From: Blastobasis lacticolella
Lineage: Eukaryota > Arthropoda > Insecta > Lepidoptera > Blastobasidae
Assembly (NCBI GenBank): GCA_905147135.1
Contig: LR990057.1
Span: forward strand, 6,882,001 to 6,946,000
Reading direction: 5' to 3'
Length of the DNA: 64,000 nt
Shown: positions 11,871-21,469 of the stretch, in pieces
Position numbering within the stretch: position 1 is the stretch's first letter
Layout of the letters: each line of letters starts with the position of its first letter
Notes under the pieces: model-generated
Databases searched by the model: none
What the model saw: only the letters and a program-made list of their open reading frames with translations
Told to the model about the DNA's origin: nothing
Translations under genes and position numbers: made by a program

Positions 11871-12905
11871 CGCAGTAGCCGGCGCGGCGCGGCGGCCCCC
11901 TGACGGCGCGGCCGGGCGCGGCGGCAACGCGGCTCGCGGCGGGCGGCGGCGCGGCGGCCTGCGCGCGCGCACTTGCTTCCCGGCGCCCGCTGCCCTCGCG
12001 GATAGCGCCCGCTCTGTATGAGGCTTTAACTTGTAAAGCGTTTTTGTGATATAAAGTAGACTAGATGTAGCTAAATAATTCGACGAGTGAACGGACTCGT
12101 GTAGAGTGCCATTGGAAGAACGATGTTTCTAATGTAGGGTTTCGGCTGGAAGCGTAACTAGTAATAGCGTGTTGTCCATGGGACAATAAGGCGCCGCGGC
12201 GGCGAGCGCAGCGGGCGGCGGCGACGGCCCTGCCTCTGTAAATATTCTGAGAGATGAATTCTGAATGATATTATATTTTAATACATAATAATTTTTATGA
12301 AACTTTTGAAATCGAATTATAAACATCACCTAGATAGCAAGATTTTATTCACATTAACTATGAAATGTAGATATAATAAATATTATAGTATCTATAGTGA
12401 AGTCTAGTTACGGTGACATACGAATATCAGCCTTTGTTAGACCGATTTTTAATTAGCGAATTCTTAAACTGCGTAGACGTACTAAGATGCTTATTTATAG
12501 ATATTACTATCCAACTGTTTTCTAGATGTACTGTATATCAGTGTTACAAAACTGGATATATTTTATATTTTTGTACACAATCAAACTTGACAGTGCAGCA
12601 GTACAAGAACTGACAAAAATGTGTCTATTAAATATAATGAAATTATTGTTGAGTCGGTTTTTGAGATTTTAATAAATGAGTCTGTTAGGAATTAATTTAA
12701 ATTATTATTAAGTTAAGGAATAACAATGAATTATAATAATAAAATCTTTTTCTGTTTGTATTCGTACCTGAATTCTTAAAATGTGGCCATATTAATTTTA
12801 TATAAGATGCAACAAGAACGAAACTCCAATTACATTTCTACTGTTTCTACTGTTATTATTTGACACTTATTTTATTAATGCCTAATAAAATAATGTGCAT
12901 TATTC
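11871..12905 (+). other. Probable 3'UTR of the PP1-subunit gene
   Basis: After the stop there is a very GC-rich 130-base patch, then AT-rich DNA with AATAAA signals at 12671-12676, 12738-12743 and 12884-12889. The last is followed by a GT/T-rich run (CTGTTGTTTGTTTCTGG), as expected for a cleavage site near 12905. The exact end is inferred. Confidence 0.5.
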
Positions 12906-13573
12906 AAGCTCTGTTGTTTGTTTCTGGTTGAACCTATTATTATAAACCTATACTCATGATAGACTGCTCTGCTGAAGGGGAGCATCTGGGACTCTATGAA
13001 ATTTTTCAGCTTTTTTGTTGGATTTTCAGCATGCAAAACTTAATATTTTTAATTATATTCATTGTCAATACCGAACGGTTCAAAAATAGGGAGGATTAGC
13101 ATAATGTATTAAATAAAATATTGAATTTATCATGCTGAAAATAAATATTGTAAACCATTCTACACAATATGAACAGAGAACAGTTCAAAAAAAGAGAAAG
13201 GCAGCGTCATAAACCTTCTCTGCTGCTGCTGCTTACCTCAACATGATGAAACCATCGATAAACTCAACGGTTTGCGCCCTTGCAGTATGGCAAGCCGTAA
13301 CTGTCTCCGACAACATCTACAATTCACGCATTAAGGTTTCCGGCATAAGCACTTGTAATTGCGCTGGGTACCCTATCCTTCAAATCAAAACACAACAATA
13401 CAAACATTGTTGCTTGACGTACGAGTGAAGGCAGGAACTGCAGGCTTCTACAATATCTATCTCATACATGTCGGACCTACATGTAGGTACTCAAATTTAT
13501 TGTACTGACTATCGACCCATCAAAGAGAAATAAATATATGATTAAATACGAGTTGTTGCCCGCGACTTCGTTC
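12906..13573. other. Intergenic stretch
   Basis: No gene is visible. A CTGCTGCTGCTGCTTAC run lies at about 13221. The last 20 bases are a fragment of repeat family B (CCCGCGACTTCGTTCGCATGG), into which the LINE inserted. Confidence 0.5.
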
Positions 13574-13584
13574 GCATGGACAAC
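13574..13584. repeat. Target-site duplication, LINE 3' side
   Basis: GCATGGACAAC, repeated exactly at 18479-18489 on the other side of the element. It directly abuts the poly(T) run, which is the poly(A) tail of the minus-strand element. Confidence 0.8.
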
Positions 13585-13731
13585 TTTTTTTTTTTTTTTT
13601 TTTTTCCTTTCTTTGTTACATGGCAATCTGTTGCATCAACAATAGGCCACTTCTCTGGTTATTAAATTGTATTCCTCTTATTTCAGTCAGAGAATCCAAT
13701 GACCTCTTCCCTCCTTAGTGTCTTTGTTTAT

Positions 13732-14218
13732 TCAGAATCTCTCCGATAGAGAGGGTATACTGTGTCTTTTCAGGCGCTGATGGTGGACACTTCCCATGCC
13801 CTTCAAATTATATGCTAACTCGTTGACATGGCTTGATAATCTGCCTTGGTATTTTTTACTATATGTGGCTATTTCCTGTTTCACCGTTTTTATCCCTAGA
13901 TCCATATGAATGTACTTGTTGCTGATGAAGTACGGTATGTCGAGCATAGACCTTAATGTTTTACTTTGAAACCTTTCCAGTATTTCAATATTGCTGGTAC
14001 TGGATGTCCCCCACAGCTGTATCCCGTACGTCCATATGGGCTTCAGTATTGATTTATATACAGCTATCTTGCTTTCCTTAGACAGGTATGATTTTCTTCC
14101 AATAAGCCAATCCATATTTCTGACCCTTAGTCCCAGTTGTTTACGTTTGTTCCATATGTGCTTCCTCCAAGTAAGCCTTCTGTCCAGATGCATTCCCAGG
14201 TACTTAGCATCATTCTAA
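13732..14218 (-). pseudogene. LINE ORF2, C-terminal part in a shifted frame
   Basis: Continues ORF2 in another frame: the KYLGMHLDRRLTWRKHI block, then LKPIWTYGIQLWGTSS, then ERFQSKTLRSMLDIPYF, which are the usual landmarks after the reverse transcriptase core of jockey-like elements. It ends at the natural stop at 13732. It is not an independent gene. The open stretch from its first ATG starts at 14193, but homology is visible back to about 14218. Confidence 0.85.
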
Positions 14219-16364
14219 GGGAGAATGTCACCTGTACCGACTTGTTCTGGTTGGCTTTTATGCGCCACTTGCGTAGCCATGTCTCTATATTGGATAGATG
14301 AGCTTGCAGGTTTTCTGAGGCAACTATTGGATCATCATGCACTGAGAGAACCGCTGTGTCGTCCGCATACGTAGCAGTTGTGACGAGGTCACTAACTGGT
14401 AGATCAGCTGTATAGATCAGATATAAGATCGGGCCCAAGATGCTCCCCTGAGGAACTCCGGATAATATCTCAGACTGTTGTGATATTTCAGTATTGTGTT
14501 TAACCTCGAAACTTCTCCCGCCTAAATAAGACTTCAGAATGTGGAAAAAAGAGTGCGGTAACATCCTCTTTATTTTACAGAGTAGTCCCTCATGCCAGAC
14601 TTTGTCAAAGGCTTGACTGATATCAAGGAACACTGCAGAACAATATTGTTTGTGTTCAAAGGTACGACCTATAACATCTACAAGACGATGGATTTGCTCT
14701 ATTGTGGCATGCTGTGCACGAAACCCAAATTGGTGGGATGGGATTACTTCCGTCAGGTGTGATTGCATCCTGTTCAGCAACATTTTCTCCATGAGCTTTC
14801 CCATAACAGGCAGAAGGCTGATAGGCCTATAAGAATCAGCCTTGTGAAGCGGCTTTCCGGGTTTAGGTATCATAACCACTTGTGCTATTTTCCACTGAGA
14901 GGGATATATTTGTAGCCGTAGACAAGCATTAAATATTGCTGTTAACATTAGAACACCCTTTCTGGGTAAGTGCTTCAGTAGAGTGGAGTCAATTAAGTCG
15001 TATCCAGGCGACTTACCCTCTTTCAGAGCCATTATTTCGCGTTTTAATTCCTTAGGGGAAACACTTCTGAGTGGCAGGCACAACTGCAGGGGGGTTTTGA
15101 GCGACCGGCTTACCTCCGCAGTGCACTCATTGTCGGCATCATCATGGGGTTGAAAGACTGTCTTCAGATGTTCGGCGTAAACTTCTGCTTTTTCGAGGTC
15201 GGATCTAGCCCAGGATCCATCTTTTGCCTGGATTTGTGGTATATGCTTTTTGGGACGTTTAAGTTCTTTGGTTGCCTTCCATAACGAATAGTTTGTGTCT
15301 TGTGTAGGGTCTAAGTTTGAGAGATAGGTTTGTAGATTGCTGTTAGTTAATTGGTTTATCATCCCTTTCAGCTCATTGGAGGCTTTATTAAATGCTTTTT
15401 TGTCACAAGGATAGTGAGTATTTTGCCACACTTTTCTCAATTTTCGCCTATCATTTACTTTGTCCTTGATATGTTTTGGGAACTGTGTAACATTTGGTTT
15501 CTTTTTTCCGGTATCTGGAGTCGATTCCCTTGCAGCCGCGTGAATCAGCTTGTTAACTGACTCAATCGCAGATTCCACATCAGCACTAGTTTTCATAGGA
15601 ATGTTTAGATTAACATTACTGTCAATTATTTTACTGTATTGTTTCCAGTCTGTGTTATTTCTATGCAGTCTGAAAGGGGGCTCTATCATTACAGCTCTGC
15701 AGTCTACATTCAAGATTACGGGTGTGTGATCCGAAGAAAGATCCGTGCAATTCTCAATACACATATGACTCTTTGCTATGTTTTTGACCACAAAAAAGTC
15801 CAATAGGTCCGGTACCTTATTTCGGTCTGTAGGCCAGTAGGTTGGCTGTCCGTGTGATACACAATGCAGGTTTAGATCACTAGTGGTCAGGTGTAGTTGC
15901 CTCCCTCTTGGCAGCGTTAGTCTAGAGCCCCAGTGAGTATGCTTTGCATTCCAGTCCCCTCCACAAATGAATCTGCTTCCTAGGGATTCAAAATAATCTC
16001 TAAAGTCTCCTCTCTGTACAGAATGTCTGGGGGGGCAATATATCGCTGATACCGTCGTCTCAGTCTTATTGTCCATTATTCGGATAGATGTAGCTTGAAT
16101 TTTTTCAGTTCTGTATTCGCCAAGTGAATAGTGTTTAAGATTTTCCCTGATTAGAACCGCGGTCCCTCCATGGGCATTGCCTGATGGATGGTTGGTATTA
16201 TACATTTTGTAATTTTTTATGCTCATATGGGTTTTAGGTGTAAATCTTGTCTCTGATATTAATGCGACATCAATTTTTTCCGTAGTAAGAAATATTTCAA
16301 GTTCCTTCAAGCGTTCAGTTAGTCCATTGGCATTCCAGGTGACAATCCTTAAATTTATGGGCAT
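14127..16364 (-). CDS. LINE ORF2: endonuclease and reverse transcriptase (frameshifted)
   Basis: The reading frame is 745 residues long, with about the last 30 out of register. The N-terminal third is an exonuclease-endonuclease-phosphatase-like endonuclease: WNANGL near the start, ISETRF at about 37-42, GGDWNAKH, and SSDHTPVI. The middle is a reverse transcriptase, with SYRPISLLPVMGKLMEK, AVFLDISQAFDKVWHEGLL, SGVPQGSILGP and the catalytic YADD beginning at residue 666. Homology breaks just after VTFSLR, near 14215, where reading continues in another frame with the spacer before KYLG apparently missing. This suggests a deletion rather than a one-base slip. The start codon overlaps the ORF1 stop (ATGCCCATAA). 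The enzyme would nick target DNA and copy the element's RNA. Confidence 0.9.
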   Translation of the reverse strand: MPINLRIVTWNANGLTERLKELEIFLTTEKIDVALISETRFTPKTHMSIKNYKMYNTNHPSGNAHGGTAVLIRENLKHYSLGEYRTEKIQATSIRIMDNKTETTVSAIYCPPRHSVQRGDFRDYFESLGSRFICGGDWNAKHTHWGSRLTLPRGRQLHLTTSDLNLHCVSHGQPTYWPTDRNKVPDLLDFFVVKNIAKSHMCIENCTDLSSDHTPVILNVDCRAVMIEPPFRLHRNNTDWKQYSKIIDSNVNLNIPMKTSADVESAIESVNKLIHAAARESTPDTGKKKPNVTQFPKHIKDKVNDRRKLRKVWQNTHYPCDKKAFNKASNELKGMINQLTNSNLQTYLSNLDPTQDTNYSLWKATKELKRPKKHIPQIQAKDGSWARSDLEKAEVYAEHLKTVFQPHDDADNECTAEVSRSLKTPLQLCLPLRSVSPKELKREIMALKEGKSPGYDLIDSTLLKHLPRKGVLMLTAIFNACLRLQIYPSQWKIAQVVMIPKPGKPLHKADSYRPISLLPVMGKLMEKMLLNRMQSHLTEVIPSHQFGFRAQHATIEQIHRLVDVIGRTFEHKQYCSAVFLDISQAFDKVWHEGLLCKIKRMLPHSFFHILKSYLGGRSFEVKHNTEISQQSEILSGVPQGSILGPILYLIYTADLPVSDLVTTATYADDTAVLSVHDDPIVASENLQAHLSNIETWLRKWRIKANQNKSVQVTFSLRMMLSTWECIWTEGLLGGSTYGTNVNNWD

Positions 16365-17842
16365 TTTGTTACTAGCTGCGATATAAGTTGAATCATGCGA
16401 TCCATCATGCTGTCCATCATATTAATCATGACATTTTGAAATTTTTCAAACATAGTCTCCATCAGTTCTGCTAGACTGTTAGAGTCCTTGTTGGCTGTGT
16501 TCGGTTTAGGCTTAATGTAAGAGTTGTTGTTTTTAGCTGCATCTGCATATGTTTTGTATTTTACCTGAATATTGCTTGATGGGTTCCTCAATTTAACACT
16601 GTTATTTTCTTCTGTTTTTTCCTTAATGTTCTCCTTTTCTTGATGTTTTGCTTTAGTCAATGTGCGTTCTTTGGGTTTATAGATTAGGTTTTTGTATTGT
16701 TTGTATGTTGCACATCCTTTGTAGCTTGCAGGATGCTTCTCTTGACAGTTGGCACATATAGCGTCCGTAGTTGGTAGTTTTGTACACTGTTGTGTTGGAT
16801 GCTCTTCGCCACACTTTACACACCTGAAGGGCCGAAGACATTGATTTTTGGAATGACCAAATCGTTGACATCTTTTGCATTGCAATATTATTTTTTTCTT
16901 ATAAGGTGCCTCGAAAGAAACTACCATGCAATTTAGTCTTTTGACTTGGAAGATATCCTTGTTATTGTGTTTAGGTTCCAAGTCCACATAGAAAAGAGGT
17001 AGCGGTTCCTTAGTTGCTTTATGTCTGGCATTCACTATTTGTCTAGTTTCGTGTCCCATTTCCCGAAGTTCGTCGATGATGTAGTTTACATCTTCAGTTG
17101 CATGTAGTCCTCTGAGTACCACCCTGTAAGCTCTCTCGCACTTGAGTTTGTACGTGTAGTGACTGATGTTGTTAACTACAAAATAGTCTCTGATTTTCTT
17201 GTACGTCTCTATATCAGCTGGCATTATTTTCACGATGTGTCCATTTTTCATTGTTGTGATGGTATACATTTGCTGTTCGGTTATTTTAGCCATATATTCC
17301 CTCAATGAGGCAATGTTCATAACACCTGTAACAAATATGGGCTCTGGTTTTGGTGGTTTTATATTGGAAGACTCTATGTGATCTTCCTTGTCTTCATCAA
17401 CATTTAATGTTTCATATCGATTCTGTGTGGGCACTGAATAGACATTATTTGTTCCTTCCTTACATTGGTTGCTTTTGTCTGGGCTATTCTCTTGTCTTCT
17501 CCTTTTTGAACTCGGTACTTGGTCTTTCTGCCAAGGTATGCTTTCTGTTTCCATCATTGTTTCTTCTGTAGGTAAACCACTCGGCAGTGTTCCTAGAGAA
17601 TTGCTTCTGGTTCGTTCAAACCTGTTATCAAAGTGGGCTCTTTGTCGATTGGTAAATAGACCCTTGTGGAAAACTTGCTGCACTAATCTCGGTGCTGTAG
17701 TTGTTGTCGCTTGGGGTGTATTGCTCCTCCCAGAAATTGCGGAGCTGCCTGAGATAGTCTCAGGGAGGGATTCTCCAGTATGGCTGGTACCCTCCTGGGT
17801 TAGTTTATTTGTTTGGTTTGTTTCGCTAGTATTAATCATCAT
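16355..17842 (-). CDS. LINE ORF1: gag-like RNA-binding protein
   Basis: An intact ORF of 495 residues. Residues 1-170 are Ser/Thr/Gln-rich and low in structure. About 228-310 matches the PRE_C2HC-type domain that precedes the knuckles in jockey gag proteins. Three zinc knuckles follow: C322-C325-H330-C335, C341-C344-H348-C353 and C363-C366-H370-C377. The C-terminus (about 465-495) is Met-rich and amphipathic, possibly for self-association. It is expected to bind the element's RNA. ORF1 overlaps ORF2 by 10 nt, in a different frame, so ORF2 is probably translated by reinitiation. Confidence 0.9.
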   Translation of the reverse strand: MMINTSETNQTNKLTQEGTSHTGESLPETISGSSAISGRSNTPQATTTTAPRLVQQVFHKGLFTNRQRAHFDNRFERTRSNSLGTLPSGLPTEETMMETESIPWQKDQVPSSKRRRQENSPDKSNQCKEGTNNVYSVPTQNRYETLNVDEDKEDHIESSNIKPPKPEPIFVTGVMNIASLREYMAKITEQQMYTITTMKNGHIVKIMPADIETYKKIRDYFVVNNISHYTYKLKCERAYRVVLRGLHATEDVNYIIDELREMGHETRQIVNARHKATKEPLPLFYVDLEPKHNNKDIFQVKRLNCMVVSFEAPYKKKIILQCKRCQRFGHSKNQCLRPFRCVKCGEEHPTQQCTKLPTTDAICANCQEKHPASYKGCATYKQYKNLIYKPKERTLTKAKHQEKENIKEKTEENNSVKLRNPSSNIQVKYKTYADAAKNNNSYIKPKPNTANKDSNSLAELMETMFEKFQNVMINMMDSMMDRMIQLISQLVTKCP

Positions 17843-18478
17843 GTTGTTCCCACGAGTAGGGTCGAAAGGACGTCGCTCCCGGGGTGACGCCCATTCCCGA
17901 AGAGAAGGCTAAGTCAAACAGCGGGTCGCCTGGTACGCTGAGTTTGGTCGCTCGTGACTGATCCACCTAGCAGCCATGCATCCTTTAGGCACGCACCTTA
18001 CCATAGGATTTAGGGGCATTATTTATAGAGGTTGCCTTCCTCGCAATCCAAGTGGCGAAGCTAAGATCCCCGGGCCAACAAGACTGGCTTACGGTCTGGG
18101 GGGACCCTTTCGGGCCCCACACTGGTTTTCTGTCGGGGTTTTCTCCCTTAGCTAGTAAGTCGGATTTGAGGCGCCGACGGCTCGCCTTTGCCCTTCATAC
18201 TTCGCTATTGCATTCACAAGGTAGAAGGTAGTGTGCAAAGCTTGTTTGACATGCAACATTGCCCAGGAGGTACGGCCCATATTGCTATGAGCCCCTCGCC
18301 AGTCCGCGGCGGCAGGCTGACGAGGGCGTGGACGTGTACGATAGGACTTTATGGTGCGCGCCGATAGTTCATCTTTGCACACATGAACGTACGCTACTGG
18401 CTCTATCCTGGTATTTATTAACCTATATCCTAGCAAATACAGATCACCAAGGCCTAACACCATTTTACCCCCCTAAAT
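17843..18478 (-). other. LINE 5' untranslated region
   Basis: Lies between the ORF1 start and the 5' target-site duplication. It is GC-richer than the host DNA, as expected for an internal promoter region. It contains a 103-codon ORF (18463-18152) with no recognisable domain, which I do not call a gene. Confidence 0.65.
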
Positions 18479-18489
18479 GCATGGACAAC
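18479..18489. repeat. Target-site duplication, LINE 5' side
   Basis: GCATGGACAAC, identical to 13574-13584. The next base (T) also matches if the first T of the tail run is counted. Confidence 0.8.
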
Positions 18490-18509
18490 TAAACACAAAT
18501 ATAATCATC

Positions 18510-18725
18510 ATCATCATCATAACAGCCGTAAGACGTCTTCAGAGATCTCCACAAAGGTTTTGTGCCTTCCGGTCGTCGGTCCACCTTGTGGGAGGCCTAC
18601 CCACGCTGAATCTTCCGATAAGTAGTCGTCACTCGAGAAATTTACTGCCCAATTGGCCATCTGTTCTTCGAGCGATGTGTCCTGCCCACCAGTGGCAGTG
18701 GCCACTTTAGCCTGGCAATCCATCG
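18510..18725 (+). repeat. Dispersed repeat family C, copy 1
   Basis: Begins with a TCATCATCATCATCAT run and AGCCGTAAGACG, then GAGATCTCCACAA, GGTCGTCGGTCCACCTTG, GGGAGGCCTACCCACGCTG, and ends near GCCACTTTAGCCTGGCAAT. The same order is present at 32115-32310. A piece with ACTAGACCTAGGCCTC lies at 29886-29943. It resembles a common lepidopteran LINE 3' remnant, but the class is not certain. Confidence 0.65.
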
Positions 18726-20806
18726 ATTCATATTTCTGATTCTATCGCGCAACAAGACTCCGAGCATAGCCCTTTCTATTGCCCTTTAGGTGACAGTGAG
18801 CGTTTATAAGGCACATAGTGAGTAAACAGTGAGTGAACATAAATACAGCAAGTACTTTACTGCTACAGGTATTTCAAAAACCACTTGAAAATTGAATCAT
18901 ACATCTGTGATACTTAATCTAAATGGAAAACAGATGAACTGGTTAGGAATGGGGCACAATGGTCTTCAAGGTCATCCTGATTCTGTCATACTGATTCTGT
19001 TACGTAGTTTCAGGATAATGGAGTACGCTAGGAGCCCAAATGCATTTTGACGGGTGCTCTGAAAACTTTTGAGCCGATGAGTTGCTATCAAGATATTTTA
19101 CCTGAGGCACAATTTCAGTACAGAGGCAGGCGTTTGTTTCATTGCCCCTGGTGCCTCGCGGCACTACCGTTAATGTCCACAGAATTGTAACTCCACCCAT
19201 TGCAACGGTTCACTTTCGGATGTCTTTAAGCATTCTATCAATAGCTTTAATCATTATTTTTTTACCGTCAGACTAGCCTAGGCCATCTCACCTGGTGATC
19301 AGTGACGATGCGGACGTTGATGGAGCAATTTTGAATTTGTATGGAGTACTGGAGAAGAAAGAAGCAGGACAATATTCGTACAAAGTTTCAAGTAAATCCA
19401 TTGAATAAAAAGTGTAATACAAACTTTCATCCGATCTTCCAAAAATGCCTTCGTAGTATACGCAGGATCCCTTATTATCACGTTGGGATACGTAGGTACC
19501 AAAGAAAACCAAAATCCTGATTTAATCAGCTGGAATTACAAATCCCGGAATGACTCTACAAATTGTCACATAAGTCCTGAGGCAGTGGACAGTGAATGTG
19601 TCACACTATAAGTCAGTCGAAAGAAATAACACAAGTTTTCTTAAATGTGTACTTTTTATTACACTATCTATATGTATTCTTATTCTGTATTTACAATAAT
19701 TAGCTAGGGTTAATTCTCGCAGCATTATTATAGTGAAGTACATTTATTCTTACCACAGAATATGTTCACACATTATGCTAAGTTAAAATGAGTACGATAT
19801 GTTCTTTGTACGATAATCTCATTATAATGCTGTGGTAAGCAGAGATTGTTAACCAGAATGATAATATCAAATATTGCGTAAGTAGTGGCACGTATTAATA
19901 AATACTATATACAAGACATTCTGATTTTTAGTAGTTACATAAAGATATATGTTTTCTGATTTTTCCAAAGAGTCTCTACCGTATAATCTTACAACGATTG
20001 CGCTGTAATTACAGTATAAATACATTATATATTAACCGATAACAATAAATAATATATTTTAACTTATAACTATCACTATTGCAAAAAGTCCAACAATCAA
20101 CAAGCTCAAATAACGAAACACGCGATTTATGTAGTATTTTCGATACTTTCTCCCAACAAGTAAACTCAAGTAAGTAAGTTCACACTTGTTCTTAAAAAAC
20201 AAGATTGTAACAGGTGGTTTTACCTAAAGTTGCTTCAATGACGAAATCGCATAAGGGTTATTTTACTATATTACAATATATCACTCAATAAAAAATAAAC
20301 CATGTTGAGTTTCCTGGCTGTATTGGATTAGAGTGAACTTACCCTTAGATAGCATCAAAAAGATTTTAAAGTTAGCGATCTTCAAAGCCTTCTCTATAGA
20401 CTGGCAATTCTTTTTACTCTGTAGGTTATACTACCCACCTACGTACGTAACTTGAAAATATGATAAATTTAAAACCAGATTTCAAACATTAAAACGCGTT
20501 CTACAACAAAAGATAGATGATGACAGATGTCAACCACCGGGTTGACAACGACACAAGATAACATTAAAATTATACAAGACAAAAATAACATAATTATTTT
20601 CTCTGTCATTTCGTCATTATATACTTAAAAGTCGTCTTATTTGAATTATAGCACTAGGCAGTAGGTATTTAATTTTACGATTGCACGTGTTAATAAGAAC
20701 TAGAATAATATTAATGTCAGTAATGCGTAGGCGTTAGAAAAATACTTCTTTTTGTAAATCACAAAAATAAATCTGGCTAATGTAGCATCGGTGATTACAT
20801 AGTCTT
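18726..20806. other. Intergenic stretch, 3' flank of pipe
   Basis: No gene is supported. The part around 19260-19320 (GCCATCTCACCTGGTGATCAG, GATGCGGACGTTGATGGAGCA) resembles 50540-50570 (CCGCCATCTCACCGATGATGGAGCA), a further low-copy repeat. 19620-20780 is plain AT-rich DNA. Confidence 0.45.
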
Positions 20807-20970
20807 TCACAAGTTTAAAGGTATATTCCGGGTTTCTTACCGCGCACCTTTCCACCGTATTTTTACCGTCGTCCCGTGATCATGATGTATGCGACTGCGT
20901 CGAAATATCGAGCTACTCGTAAACAAAGGTACGCGGTAGGAAACCCGGAACATATCTTTAAAATTTGTGA
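20807..20970. mobile_element. 164 bp inverted-repeat (MITE-like) element
   Basis: The left arm TCACAAGTTTAAAGGTATAT continues with TCCGGGTTTCTTACCGCGCACCTTT. The right end is its reverse complement with a few differences (TCACAAATTT..., TTCCGGGTTTCCTACCGCGTACCTTT). The arms are about 45 bp and the centre about 75 bp without an ORF. It lies 273 bp beyond the pipe stop codon, inside or just past the expected 3'UTR. Confidence 0.8.
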
Positions 20971-21001
20971 TTATAACCGCGGTAGGTTAAAACATTTAAC
21001 A

Positions 21002-21007
21002 TTTATT
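21002..21007 (-). terminator. Candidate poly(A) signal for pipe
   Basis: AATAAA on the minus strand, about 236 nt after the stop codon. Other AATAAA words occur further downstream (for example near 19655), so the real end of the transcript is open. Confidence 0.35.
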
Positions 21008-21242
21008 AGACATTGTATTCCTATTTACAATTTAAAATAAAGCCTATAAATGTTTTATAAAATACATTATTGTTTTTAGATCCTCGTTTATAAACCAACG
21101 TATTGTTGCTTTTAAAATTTTGGTATTAACGACTATGACTGGATGTCGTAAATATCTCCAATCACTATAAAGACGCCTCTATGTAGAGTCTTTAAAGCTT
21201 TTGCACTTGACATAAATGCACTTGTCACATGGCATTAGTACA

Positions 21243-21469
21243 CTACACCCTGTGGTATTTTGAGTGGGCTCTCTTTCTCCGACTTCTGGCGCTAGGTAGA
21301 GTCACTGCGGGATCACGTAGAGCCCTGAGTTGCAGATAGAGCCTTTGTTTGCAGAACTCGTAGAACTCAATCTCCCTTGTGAAGTTGGCTCTCACTATTT
21401 GCTTGACGTGTTCCGAGACGGGGGGCTTAAACGCGTTGCGGTTTATTCGGTTGAATGTGTTCAATTCTT
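21243..21469 (-). CDS. pip: pipe last coding exon
   Basis: CAG acceptor at 21472-21470. It completes a split Glu codon and reads ELNTFNRINRNAFKPPVSEH, then VKQIVRANFTREIEFYEFC, and ends with a basic tail (SARSRRKRAHSKYHRV) at a TAG. The run REIEFYEFCKQRLY corresponds to the family's conserved C-terminal helix. NFT is a possible N-glycosylation site. Confidence 0.88.

Larger units (their letters stand above)
13585..18478 (-). mobile_element. Nearly full-length jockey-type non-LTR retrotransposon (LINE)
   Basis: An element of about 4.9 kb with, on the minus strand: a 5'UTR of about 636 nt (18478-17843), ORF1 (17842-16355), ORF2 (16364 down to about 13732, broken near 14.2 kb), a 3'UTR (13731-13606) and an A21 tail (T run 13585-13605). 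Exact 11 bp target-site duplications flank it. The clean ends, the long tail and the intact ORF1 point to a fairly recent insertion. The break in ORF2 makes this copy non-autonomous. ORF1 with three zinc knuckles plus an endonuclease-reverse transcriptase ORF2 is the jockey-superfamily arrangement. Confidence 0.9.

Noticed and set aside
17469..17912. A plus-strand ORF opposite LINE ORF1
   Set aside because: Shadow of the gag-like ORF on the minus strand.
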